From Metaphire vulgaris (Eukaryota > Annelida > Clitellata > Crassiclitellata > Megascolecidae), in assembly GCA_018105865.1 (NCBI GenBank), contig CM030835.1:21713024-21777023 (forward strand): a DNA stretch of 64,000 nt. Direction: 5' to 3'. The position numbers and the translations under genes are program-made. Under the pieces are notes generated by a model. It had not been told where the DNA came from and made no database searches. It saw only the letters and a program-made list of their open reading frames with translations. This document shows positions 40,111 through 50,463 of this stretch, piece after piece; the stretch's first letter is position 1; each line of letters opens with the position of its first letter.

Positions 40111-40374
40111 TGTTACCCCAATTTTTTCAAACTTTCCCAATGACCTAGGTGCAAACCAGACATTTCCATTTCCCTGTCAGAACTTGCTGAATCTTTTGCT
40201 AATTTCTTCTCTGCAGAAATCTCCAAGATTCGCAGTGTCTTCCACTATTACTCAAACCATGTGCACCTCTCCTCATTACCCTCCTGGGCCTCCTCCCCAC
40301 AACCTCCATGCAATTTAACCAGCTTCACTCCTACAACTGAAGAAGATGTATCTGTTACAGTCAAAGTGTGAAAT

Positions 40375-40400
40375 CAGGCAATGTACGTTGACATTGCCTG
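40375..40400. other. Perfect 10-bp hairpin
   Basis: CAGGCAATGT, six bases, ACATTGCCTG. Related TTGCCTGAAATTT words follow within about 70 bases. The meaning is unknown; a fossil transposon terminus is possible. Confidence 0.6.
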
Positions 40401-40768
40401 AAATTTTTAGGCATTGCTTAACGATGCCTGAAATTTGCTAAGATTGTCTACACACTTTGCCTGATATCTTTATTTGTGATGGAATAGCACTGCACATGGA
40501 GCTATGCATGTACCAATGTGTAAAGTTACTTGTAACATAACAAAAATTAAATGAGTTGAAAATTAAACGTTGCAAGCAATATAAAACAGTTCTGAACAGC
40601 GGCTTCTATCCCCCCTTGACGCCGGGCTCAATTCCCCTCCCCCAAAATACAACCCCCACCCCAAATTACAAATTCTCCTTACTAATTTGCTCCCTTGTGG
40701 ACTTAGTATTATTTTCAGCTTTTTATCCTTTGTATTAGGCATAGATATCATGTACCATTGATTACGTC

Positions 40769-41047
40769 CAGTAGCGTCATTTCACGCTTTTCTTGGGGGC
40801 GAAATAATTTTTTCGCATTTTTTTGCAAATTTTAGCAATTTTTTGCAAATCTTACGCATTTTGCATATTGTTTGCAAAATTTTGGTAAATTTTGGTCAAT
40901 TTTGGCAAATGTTAGGGCCAATGTTGGCAAATTTGCAATTTTTTTTATATTTTTGGCAATTGTTTGCATTTTTTGCGCATTAATACATTATAAATTAATT
41001 TTTCATTTCCTTGAGGGCCCCGCCCCCGTCCCCAAATGACGACACTG
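40769..41047. mobile_element. hAT-type MITE with TTTTGGCAAA-rich core
   Basis: The ends CAGTAGCGTCATTT and (reverse complement) CAGTGTCGTCATTT are terminal inverted repeats. An exact 8-bp target duplication ATTACGTC lies at 40761-40768 and 41048-41055. The core is a degenerate run of TTTTTGCAAATTTTGGCAA-like words. A second, inverted family member with one visible end lies near 52430-52610. Confidence 0.9.
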
Positions 41048-41123
41048 ATTACGTCACGATCGGTGTCATTTTGAATCAATATCAGTGTTGGTTCATTTCA
41101 GATAAGTAGCATCATTTAGCTTA

Positions 41124-41700
41124 TTAATAGTTTATATAATGGTGTTGAAAGCAAAATATTTCCCCTCCATTTTTTTCCGGGCGCACACTGCGCCCGCCTT
41201 CAATAGGGATAGAAGCCCCTGCAAGCATAAGATCAGGCCACATAAGCTTCAGTTCTGTCACTACTGTAGCTGTAAATTCAGCCCCATTGTCACTCTGCAG
41301 AATGGCAGGGGCACCAAGCAACAGAAATATATCACACAGATGATGTCAACTTCCGCTGCTCGCTTAGACGTAATGGCACGAAGAACGCACCATTCTGTCA
41401 AATGGTCTTGATGCACCATAATCCATTTCATTGAACCACTTGGCATTGATTGCGTGTCAATTAAGTCCACCTGTCTCCTGGATCCAAATGCATTCGAAAT
41501 AATGGGCCGGACCACTACCCCTTAGTTGCAACACGCTTCCGCTTTTTCATGCATATCGATGCACATGGACTCAACAGTTCCACAGATTCTCGACTTATGT
41601 TGGCGTATTTCTTGCTAAGATCTTTCAGCATTTTGTCTCATCCGCCATGACCGGTTGACAGATGTGCCGATGTATAATTTAGTACGTTTCATCAATGTGA
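41124..41700 (-). pseudogene. Integrase remnant, Ginger/KRBA2-like
   Basis: The minus strand encodes, in broken frames, a DDE integrase core: a GHGGRDKM-like zinc-binding lead-in (about 41600-41690), then RQVDLIDTQSM with the first catalytic Asp, and WIMVHQDHLTEWCVLRAITS. A frame change leads to ILQSDNGAEFTATVV with the second Asp, then decay. This order and wording match the integrase of Ginger-type DNA transposons and the KRBA2-like host proteins derived from them (known family). Frameshifts and stops make it a pseudogene. Confidence 0.75.
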
Positions 41701-42322
41701 CTGTAGTAGACATGGTTATCATTGCTCTCGGTGCACTTCTTATTAACGAGTTTCTCGATATCGCCGCATTGCAATATTGCATACCTAATAGAATTACACA
41801 ATAAAAATGTTAATACTGATAGTACAAATTACGGAATTTATAATAAACATTTTAATATAATAATATTATACATAATACTACATTTTAAAACAAAATTTAT
41901 ATTTTATTTAAACATTTTCAACTTCTTAGGTGTATTATTCATAATTTTTCGAAATTTGAGCCTTATTTAATAGCTATTCATAGTAATATACAAAGCATTC
42001 GACATCAATTTATTTGCGGGCTATCCATTAATTATGTCCACAATTCTTGGGCTATTTTGACCCCTCCCCTTGTCAACAACTGTCAACTTTCAGTGACCTT
42101 CCTTTATTAATGTCAATGACTTTGAAACCCTCAAGGGCCCATCAATCATTTTAAAATGTATTTTACCCAGCAAATCGATTGCCCAGATGAAAGCATAAAT
42201 AGACGCTCGCGCCATTGAATTATAAAAACTTCTCACCTTCGGCCTTTGACACTCAATACAAAAGATATTGCAACCTATACATGGTCTTTATGGCTAGGCC
42301 CTACATAGTCCAAAATCTACGG
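41701..42322. other. Spacer with a partial GGGCTGTCC-type MITE
   Basis: At about 42017-42130, GGGCTATCCATTAATTATGTCC...GTCAACAACTGTCAAC resembles the left half of the MITE at 59045-59452. The right end is missing. The rest is AT-rich with nothing recognisable. Confidence 0.6.
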
Positions 42323-42739
42323 CAGGGATGGGCAAAGTGCGGCCCGCGGGCCACATGCGGCCCTTGAAGCCATTTTGTGCGGCCCCCGACATCGGGAGAT
42401 ACTACATTAATGTGCGGCCCTCTAAAACGTATGAAATGTTTGACAACACATTAATGGAAAATTCAGCACTCCTCAAATTGGATTTACACTTTGGCACTTG
42501 ATCGTTAGGCTAACTAGAAATAATCCTTTTAATAATTTTATTATTTTTTCTTCTACTTGACAGCTTTGGCTTATTAATAATTACTTACACTGTACAGTAT
42601 TAATACGCTATGTTAATTAAAGTCGTTTTGGAAACTACTTAAAAATTTAATTATAAATGCTGAAAAAATGTGTGCGGCCCTCAGATTTCATCGCAGACAC
42701 TTTTGCGGCCCACGGATAAAAAAGTTGTGCCCATCACTG
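42323..42739. mobile_element. hAT-type MITE (CAGGGATGGGCAAAG ends)
   Basis: The left end CAGGGATGGGCAAAGTGCGG pairs with a right end reverse-complementing to CAGTGATGGGCACAAC. The target duplication ATCTACGG is exact at 42315-42322 and 42740-42747. The subterminal regions repeat GCGGCCC, a feature shared with other hAT termini in this window. No coding capacity. Confidence 0.95.
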
Positions 42740-42747
42740 ATCTACGG

Positions 42748-43212
42748 CGTAAGTTCTACAGTGTAAGTAACGCATCCTCAATTGCTGACATCATTTTTGA
42801 ACATTGACGAGAAATTTGGGCAGAGTTGACATTTGAAAGACAAGATAACTTACAACATTTATTTCTACAATTATCATTTTAAAGTTTAAATTTTCTATCC
42901 AGAACGGTTGGTTGATGACGTCCAATCAGTGATGTCAATAATGACTAGCTGCTGTTTAGTCCCATTTGGGGTGAAAAGTAAGATAAACTACGTAGACCTA
43001 AGCTCTCTCCTGTCAGTCGTAGCCTAGCCCTCCAAGTGGCGTCAACCGGTAACACGAGTCCTCTGACCAAAGGCAGAGACTGGGTATAACCTGCCCACGA
43101 GGTTTTGGCCGTCTCAAATGGGACACATTTCGACATCTCGCGTACATACATACGTACATACGATACTAGTGACTGTAGGAATGAAATGCCAGCGGATGCG
43201 TCCAACTGCATA
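42748..43212. other. Unassigned spacer
   Basis: A 125-codon minus-strand frame exists here but has no recognisable domain and overlaps a MITE end, so it is not called. Confidence 0.5.
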
Positions 43213-43714
43213 GGGGTCATCCATAAATTACGTAACACCCTTAGGGGAGGGTCCGGACATTTGTTGTGAAGTGTGACGAGGGAGGAAGGTGTTCCGTAAA
43301 TGTGCCGTAACGCAGTGCACATTTTTTAAGTGACGACCTTGACGACCTCTTTTTTGCTTGTCAGAGTATTTGGAGAAGATTAGAGTTTGGAGAAGGCAAA
43401 ACAAATGCGCTGTCTCGTAGAATTAGGAGTCGACTTCCCCCTCTCTCTCCTCTCTTTTTTCTCACTCTCTTTGTCACTCTCTGTCTGCCTGTCTCTCTGC
43501 TCAACGATGACCTTTTTTGCTTGTCAGCATATTTCGAGAGAAAAAGTATATAGACTAAGGATAAGCTTTTTGCTTGTCAAGACTCTTCGGAAGATGAAAA
43601 AAGGGGTTGTCACGCCATATTTTAAGAGGTCTGACTTTTTGTTACGTCGCGTTACGTAGTGGGGAGGGAGTCATAAAAGTGCCAAAATCGCGTTACGTAA
43701 TTTATGGACAACCC
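43213..43714. mobile_element. MITE with GGGGTCATCCATAAATTACG ends
   Basis: The left end GGGGTCATCCATAAATTACG and the right end (reverse complement GGGTTGTCCATAAATTACG) are inverted repeats. The core holds a CT-rich microsatellite and repeated TTTTTTGCTTGTCAG words. The target duplication is unclear. It belongs with 527-954 and 59045-59452 by terminal pattern. Confidence 0.8.
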
Positions 43715-44049
43715 AATAGTTACGCTGCAGTGGGGGCATCTTCGTGTATAGAAGGTCCAGGTCCGGACCATTGCGTCTTAGTACCATTTCAATGAGATGT
43801 AGTATTTTTGAACCCATCACACCACCATGAATCGAAGCAGATAGGGCCTAAAGCCCCGTGGTTAGAACTAATACAATCCGTCCAACGCCGTATGGATATA
43901 CCGACCATTGTCTGGCTGACCACTGCACCTTGTCTGTATTGTTTATTGCGATACTAATTGCGATCATATATTTCAAGATAGGCAAATATGTCCCTTGTCC
44001 TGAATTAACGTGCGAGTTCGAATGTAAAGCTTCAGTGCATCGTTTCTTC
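43715..44049. other. Unassigned spacer
   Basis: No gene supported. A plus-strand frame with LTCEFECKASVHRFF ends at the next MITE. It could be host coding sequence interrupted by that insertion, but nothing identifies it. Confidence 0.4.
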
Positions 44050-44222
44050 TAGTGTTTTATCCAGACTCCAGACCTTGGGGGAGGGGGTAATTGACTTGGC
44101 TGGAGGGAAGAGGCATAGTTCGATGCAAAAAATGTTCAGTGCTGGGATTTTTTTTGGGGAGGGGGGAGATTTCGATGTTTTTGTGAGGAAATCTCTCCCT
44201 AACAGGACTGGATAAAACGCTG
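44050..44222. mobile_element. Small hAT-type MITE (AGCGTTTTATCCAG ends)
   Basis: The termini TAGTGTTTTATCCAG and (reverse complement) CAGCGTTTTATCCAG surround a G-rich core. The target duplication GTTTCTTC is exact at 44042-44049 and 44223-44230. Confidence 0.9.
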
Positions 44223-44398
44223 GTTTCTTCACCGTGCGGTTTCTGTAATTTGGGTGACAGGAACGAATGGCATTGGTACAAGTACGAAAACTGAAGCCAT
44301 CGGGAGATGTGAATGTCAATGTATCCAAGGTAATTTCAGGAATTCTGCTGCTGACAAGTCTATATATAATTATATTTTAATTATATGTAATATAAGTG

Positions 44399-44401
<3 letters not shown>

Positions 44402-44460
<59 letters not shown>
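44402..44460. repeat. (CA)n/(TA)n microsatellite
   Basis: About 18 CA units followed by TA units that run up to the Helitron 5' end. Confidence 0.95.
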
Positions 44461-44461
<1 letters not shown>

Positions 44462-44639
44462 CTATATATATAATTCTCGATGTCTGTCGCGTCTGTCCGT
44501 CCGACGGCAACACGGAGGGTATTGGAAGACGCTGTTGTCATTGACAACCAAATATTGTTTAATCAAAACTGTCAACGGAGCGTTTAACGAAGCGTCTTAA
44601 TTGCAGCTTAAACCCCCGTCCCCCTTCCCTCACCCCATC

Positions 44640-45020
44640 CATCTCCCAATCGCCCAGGCTCCAACCTATTCCGCCCCTGGCCCCAAACCCCTTTTCCCTT
44701 CCCTTTCCAACAACCCCTTCCTCTCCCCATCCTCCCATTCTCCCCGGCCCAACCCATTCTGGACCCCCGGCCCCAAACCCCCGTTCCTCTTCCTCTCCCC
44801 AACCCTTTTCCCTCTCCCCATCCCTCTCCCAATCGCCCTGGCCCCAACCCATTCCAGCCCTGGCCCCAAACCCCCGTTCCCTTCCTCTCCCCATCCCTTT
44901 TCCCTCTCCCCATCCCTCTCCCAATCGCCCCGGCCCCAACCCATTCCCGCCCCGGCCCCAAACCCCCGTTCCCTTTCCTTTCCCCATCCCCTTCCCTCTC
45001 CCCATCCCTTCCCCAATCGC
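44640..45020. repeat. 92-bp minisatellite inside the Helitron
   Basis: The word CCAATCGCCC recurs at about 44648, 44831, 44923 and 45014 (one copy diverged near 44740). The same G-rich complement occurs in the other Helitron at 49200-49600 and 50900-51030. Proline- and glycine-rich frames across it are artefacts. Confidence 0.85.
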
Positions 45021-45122
45021 CCAAGCCCCGTTTCCAAACCTACACAACGCTGCTCCGAAACCCGTACAACCCACTTTCCTCCTCCCAAATCTCCCTTCCT
45101 CTCCCAATGCCCTGCTCCCCCG

Positions 45123-45162
<40 letters not shown>

Positions 45163-45722
45163 CTTCCTAGCCTCAATACCTATTTTTTAAATTTTACCCC
45201 TCAAGTGGGGATTAAATTTTCAGACGCTGTCACCGTACTGGGGATTTTTTAATTTTTGGAAAAGCGTTCTTCAGAAATGATTGATATAACGTTTTAAATT
45301 TGCTATATCTCAGGCTATATAGGAGCTAAAAAGATGAGGTTTGCACCATTGTTTAGATTGTTTATTCCTCTTTCTAACCATCCGTGCAAAACAAAAAAAT
45401 TGGGGGTAGAGTCCACTTTACGGCCTAAAATATCACCCCTCCCCCGAAAAACTTTTTAAAGCCCCTAGCAAAATATTTTCAGCGGTAACCCCACTTTAGT
45501 CAGCGGCAAAGTTGTAAAGGGATGTCAGAGGAACAAAATAAACCAAAAAGTTTGAAAATCGGTCGACATTTGGCAAAGATCTATCACTTCTAACCCGATG
45601 ACCCCAATGTTTGAACATAAGTATTATCGGTGAATTTCGCGAAAGTTTTGAAGTCTGCGAATGTTTCCAAATTTTTTGAATTTGCTATATCTCAGGCTGA
45701 ATAAGAGCTATGAAGATGAGGT

Positions 45723-45956
45723 TTGCACCATTGTTTAGCTATTTTATTCCTCTTTCTAACCGTCCGTGCAAAACAAACAGTTCAGCGTTCACGAGCTTTC
45801 CGACAATCAAGTGAGAATGAGGAGCAGGCTGTTGCTCGGCGTGAAAAGCAGCACAGCAAACAAGAGAATCAAGCACAGCATGTCGTTCGACTCTGCCAAA
45901 TCAGTACACCTTCCTTGACTATCAAGGTTCAGAAAATTCCTGCGAATGGGCGTTAA
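45723..45956 (+). pseudogene. Helitron-borne coding remnant
   Basis: A 77-codon frame (MHHCLAILFLFLTVRAKQ... then SSENEEQAVARREK) is mirrored in the other Helitron at 48317-48583. There the frame shifts after the REK phrase. Charged RR/EE-rich text like this precedes the helicase-like domain in some Helitron proteins (inference). It is too short to act alone. Confidence 0.4.
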
Positions 45957-46447
45957 CTCGGTTGAAGGAAAAGGCGGCGAGTAAAGGAGAGCTAATTGCG
46001 CAAAATGCTATTGCATTTGCGCAAAATCGGGTGGTAAAACAGACAATCTCCACCGTCATAAAATGCTATTGCATTTGCGCAAAATCGGGTGGTAAAACAG
46101 CCAATCTCCCCCGTCATAAAATGCTGCTGCATTTGCGCAAAATCGGGTGGTAAAACAGCCAATGTCCCCCGTCATTTTTGACGGGTAAACACCTAGTATA
46201 TATATAATTCTGCTGCTGAGAAACTCAACGACAATGTGTCCTTTGCTGAAAACGACGTCTTGTTCGCCGTTGCAAAAGGCACAGTGGACATTTCTATAGA
46301 GAATTCTCGAAATGCGTCTAAGGACTGGAATGTCTGGTGAAAGTGTTTCCAGAATTAGCCAACATTACAATAAAGCTGGCGTTCCAAATAATTTAACAAT
46401 TTATTTATTCATCCATTAATCGATTCTAGTGTTGCTATTGATATCTT

Positions 46448-46760
46448 CAGTGGCGTTGTCAGGATTTCCGGAAGGGGGGAGTTTGGTTTCGATCCTGACC
46501 AAACTTTGATTTTTTCTTATTTTCCCTTTTATATCATCTAACAAGCAATAAAGGTCGTCACCTTCGTAGTCTTTCTAATTTTTTTCTATTTTCTATAGCA
46601 CATTGAAATGATTTCAATCGGCAGCCAGCCAAGCGTGGGAGGGTTGACCCACAAAATCGCGTCCGAAATTGAAAAATGTATGGAAATACATGTAAAAAAG
46701 TTTTCGTCGGCAGCCAAGGGCGGTTTAACCCCCAAAACTCCCCTTTTGGCTACGCCACTG
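46448..46760. mobile_element. Probable hAT-type MITE (CAGTGGCGT ends)
   Basis: The left end CAGTGGCGTTGTCAGG and the right end (reverse complement CAGTGGCGTAGCC) are inverted. The flanks GATATCTT and GAAATTAA match at only about half their positions, so the target duplication is not supported. Confidence 0.6.
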
Positions 46761-48222
46761 GAAATTAAAATATATAATATATACTGTATATTAATATAAT
46801 CTTTTGCCTTTTCGCTTGCTTTTTAAACTCATGAGATATTTTATGTTAATATTGTAGCGAAACCACCACCTTGCCTCTGTAGCGATTCACGCTGCTCTTG
46901 CACCCACCTTGGCTCGCTAAATATTAATTTCAGTAATGTTATTGGATATAACTCTCAGGATGCCTTTCCTTCCAATCACTACTCGGGTGCGCTGACTAAA
47001 GCACGTATATGGTCCCCAGCTTTATGGCTAGGACCAGATTAGCTGTCAACCTTCAACCTTCAGGTACCTTCTTCTGTAAGCACCTTCCGTCTTGTAAGCA
47101 CACTTCTATCTAGTCTCTTTGCACTCTTTCTTAGTGCTACTTGTTCCTGTTTAACATTCTGTAAAAGTGCTCCTTTACTCAGGGTTTCACTTCCTATGAA
47201 GCGCGTCGCGGAGTTTTACCTTTGGATGGGGCACAACCCTGCCCCTTGGGAAACTGCCTATCACAGTATAGCAGCTCCTCCGTATACAGGAATCGCTTCT
47301 GTTATACTACAGACCATCAAGGCTTACCCTGATGATACTACATCCACGGTATCACTCTCTATACTCACTCTCTTGTGTGCTTCACTTTTACGTGTGCTCA
47401 CTCTCTCTTTTTCTTTCATTGCTAAGGCCTTACTTAAACCCCTAGGATATCTCTTAACGGTGGCGTGCTTAAGTCCCATCATTAATATTACCTTAAAACC
47501 TTCACTATTGTGGCGAACCGGGCCTATCGAGGTCCCACAGGCCTCCTTAACTCAAGATGGCTCCGCCCGGTTCGACGTACAGGGGGTCTGACTCAACTAA
47601 AGGCACGTGGTCGTTCGTCTTAGCTTTTTGGCTAAGATCTCAGGCTCTCTTACAACCACCTGTCACTACGCGCACTACTCTGTACTTCCTTCCGACGTTC
47701 CACGCTTAATCCCTTCCTTAAAGCGTACTTTCACCTCTATCTATCTGGCTCCGTGTGCCTTACCGCTCTACCTGCGCACCTTACCTCACTCTGTGCACTT
47801 TGCCTCTCTATGTGCACCTTACCTCTCCCCGTGCACCTTACCTCTCTCCACACCTATCGCACCGCCCTACGCTCAGTGCACCTTCGCAATGCACCTGTCT
47901 CACCGCCCCTACGGTGCTTCTTCCAAAGGTGCACTTAATCTCAAGGGTGCTTCCTTAACCTCAGGGTGCACTCTTCCCACGGGTGCATAGGGTGCATAGT
48001 GCCCTATCCTTATATGCACTTATATGGACCTTCTTACCATCACACGCCGCCTCGGCCATCGGTCCTGATCTATGGCAGAACCGGCTATTTATACTGTTTC
48101 TGCCGCATGCACTCATCCTGCTAGCTCACACTCATCACCGCTCTCTAATTGCTGCGCGCCATTCACTAATCGTCTACCACTCAGCCTGTCTTTCCTTTAT
48201 GCAATATATTATTACTATTATA
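46761..48222. other. Unassigned region between the Helitrons
   Basis: A plus-strand frame at 47196-47591 (131 codons, starting MKRVAEFYLWMGHNPAPWET) has hydrophobic stretches but no recognised domain. From about 47750 to 47995 the DNA has many GTGCACC/GGTGCA words in a degenerate repeat. The long stretch starting TGTAGCGAAACCACC (46855) might be a solo LTR, but no matching end or target duplication was found. Confidence 0.35.
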
Positions 48223-49730
48223 CTAGGTATTTACCCGTCAAAAATGACGGGGGAGATTGGCTGTTTTACCACCCGATTTTGTGCAAATGCAATAGGATTT
48301 TGCGCAATTAATTTCCTTAAATCGCCGCCTTTTCCTTCAACCGAGTTAATGCCCATTCGCATGAATTTTCTGAAACTTGATAGTCAACGTAAGTGTAATG
48401 ATTTGGCAGTGTCGAACGACATGCAGTGCTTGATTCTCCTCTTGTTTGCTGTGCTGCTTTTTCACGCCGAGCAACCGCCTGCTCCTCATTCTCACTTGAT
48501 TGTCGGAAAGCTCGTGAACGCTGGACTTTTTGTTTTGCACGGAGGGTTAGAAAGAGGAATAAAAAAGCTAAACAATGGTGCAAACCTCATCTTCTTAGCT
48601 CTTATATAGCCTGAGATGTAGCAAATTCAAAAAAATTTGGACACTTTCTCAGAATTCAAAACTTTCGCGAAATTAACCGATAATACTTATGTTCAAACAT
48701 TGGGGTCATCGGGTTAGAATTGATAGATCTTTGCCAAGTGTCAACCGATTTTCAAACTATTTGGTTTATTTTGTTCCTCTGACATCCCTTTATAACTTTG
48801 CCGCTGACCAAAGTGGGGTTACCGCTTAAAATATTTTGCTAGGAGGCTTTAAACATTTTTCCGGGGGAGAGGGTGATATTTTAGGCCGTAGAGTGGACTC
48901 TACCCCCAAATTTTTTTGTTTTGCACGGACGGTTATAAAGAGAAATAAACAATCTAAACAATGGTGCAAACCTAATCTTTTTAGCTCCTATATAGCCTGA
49001 GATATAGCAAACTTAAAACGTTACAGCAATCATTTTTGAAGAACGTTTTTCCAAAAATTAAATCCCCAGTACGATGACAGCGTCTGAAAATTTAATCCCC
49101 ACTTGAGGGGTTAAATTTTAAAAAATAGGTATTGAGGATAGGAAGGAATAAATATATATAATAACGGGGGCAAGGCATTGGGAAAAGGAAGGGAGGTTTG
49201 GGAGGAGGAAAGTGGGTTGTACGGGTTTTCGGAGCAGCGTTGTGTAGGTTTGGGAACGGGGTTTGGGGCCGGTGGGGTAGGGCGGAGCGGTGATGGGTTG
49301 GGGCCTGGGCGATTGGGAGAGGGATGGAGAGTGGTACGGGGGCTGGGAGAGGGGTGAGGAGAGAGAATGGAACGGGGGTTTGGGGCCTGTTGGGTAGGGC
49401 GGAGCGGGTATGGGTTGGGGCCTGGGAGATTGGGAGAGGGATGGGTAGAGGGAAGGGGATGGGGAAAGGGAAGGGGAACGGGAGTTTGAGACCGGGGCGG
49501 GAATGGATTGGGGCCGGGGCGATTGGGAGAGGGATGGGGAGAGGAAAAAGGGATGGGGAGAGGGAAGGGGAACGGTGGTTTGGGGTCGAGGCCGGAATGG
49601 GTTGGGGCAACGTTCCCTCTAATTTTTTTGGGTGCTGTGCAAATTTTCAGTTGGTCTGAGCAACTCAAAAATGCTGCCGTGCAAGGTATATATGAGATTT
49701 CAAAGATTTTTGAAAATTGTATTGCCTTGT

Positions 49731-50129
49731 ACCATTAATTATGTCAACAATTTTTGGACAATTTTTGACCCCCTCTCCCTCCCTTGTCAACAACTGTCAA
49801 CTTTCACTTAACCCCCCCCCATAATTACGTCAAAAACTTGTGACCCCCAAGATCAATGACAGGTCCCAATAACAAGGTTATTATTTTTGGCGGTGATGAC
49901 AATTTTTAACCTTTTTTCTCATCGAATGTCAAAATGTGGTGGTGATGACCTTTTTTGCCATGATTTTTTCCATTGTAATAAGTAGTATTTCATGAAATTT
50001 CCTATTTTTGATTATCTGTAAAAGGTGGAATTGTTGACGTCAACTTCTCTTGACCCCCTCCCTTGTCAACAACTGTCAAACTTTTTCAAACCCCCCTAAA
50101 TTGTTGACTTAATTAATGGACAGCCTCCT
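49731..50129. mobile_element. GGGCTGTCC-type MITE nested in the hAT element
   Basis: ACCATTAATTATGTCAACAA on the left and TTGTTGACTTAATTAATGGA followed by CAGCC on the right match the MITE at 59045-59452. The left terminus has lost its first bases. Confidence 0.75.
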
Positions 50130-50273
50130 AGTCAAGTGAAGACTGAATGAAGACTGATGTCCAACAAAATAAGCTTTTCCAAAAATTGCAATAAGACCTA
50201 ATTAATAAAATGAACTTGAAATTTCTTAAAGTCGTTATAAGTAAGTCTTATTGACAAAACATCACATCATGTA

Positions 50274-50463
50274 CAGTGGCGGCTCTAGGATTTGGCAAGT
50301 GGGGGGCCGTTGGGGTGGCAACTTCTAATCATGGGGGCCAACCATTTGTTGTTTAATGTATATGTAGCATTAAGTATAGGGTCCCAACTGGGGGGGCACT
50401 GGGGGGCCAGGCTCTCGATAGAAGGCACGGGCCCCCTCCTGCCCCCCGGTGGAGCCGCCACTG
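50274..50463. mobile_element. hAT-type MITE CAGTGGCGGCTC, nested
   Basis: Inverted ends CAGTGGCGGCTC / GAGCCGCCACTG. The flanks are ATCATGTA (50266-50273) and ATCATGGA (50464-50471), an 8-bp duplication with one change. The same family as 52309-52730, sharing a GGATTTGGCAAGTGGGGG subterminus. Confidence 0.9.

Larger units (their letters stand above)
44461..46196 (+). mobile_element. Non-autonomous Helitron, plus orientation
   Basis: It starts TCTATATATATAATTCTCG after an A and ends in CTAG before a T, the A/T insertion preference known for Helitrons. A perfect 7-bp hairpin CCCGTCA-TTTT-TGACGGG (46168-46185) sits seven bases before CTAG, as expected. It contains a 92-bp C-rich minisatellite (44640-45020), a (TA)n tract (45124-45160), a frame with RAFRQSSENEEQAVARREK (45723-45956), and three copies of a GCAAAATCGGGTGGTAAAAC repeat near the 3' end. 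No Rep or helicase domain is visible. Confidence 0.9.
44231..46340 (+). other. Interrupted open frame of unknown origin
   Basis: Two short segments, 44254-44353 (IGRCECQCIQGNF then RNSAA) and 46207-46338 (NSAAEKLNDNVSF...DWNVW), meet at a shared 14-bp word AATTCTGCTGCTGA that is in the same reading frame in both. Between them lie a (CA)n/(TA)n microsatellite and the Helitron at 44461-46196. This suggests a once continuous coding stretch split by repeats, or two related exons. I do not recognise the protein. Confidence 0.35.

Noticed and set aside
42945..43322. 125-codon minus-strand frame
   Set aside because: It runs into the MITE at 43213 and has no family resemblance.
44559..45170. Long Gly-rich and Pro-rich frames (also 49092-49668)
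   Set aside because: They come from the 92-bp GC-rich minisatellite inside the Helitrons, open in several frames on both strands.
44340..46220. AATTCTGCTGCTGA as the target duplication of the Helitron
   Set aside because: Helitrons insert between A and T without duplication. The Helitron ends are internal to the repeats, with microsatellite DNA between, so the 14-bp repeat belongs to another event.
47196..47591. 131-codon frame as a membrane protein gene
   Set aside because: Hydrophobic stretches exist, but there is no recognised domain, promoter or splice context, and the region lies between transposons with low-complexity neighbours.
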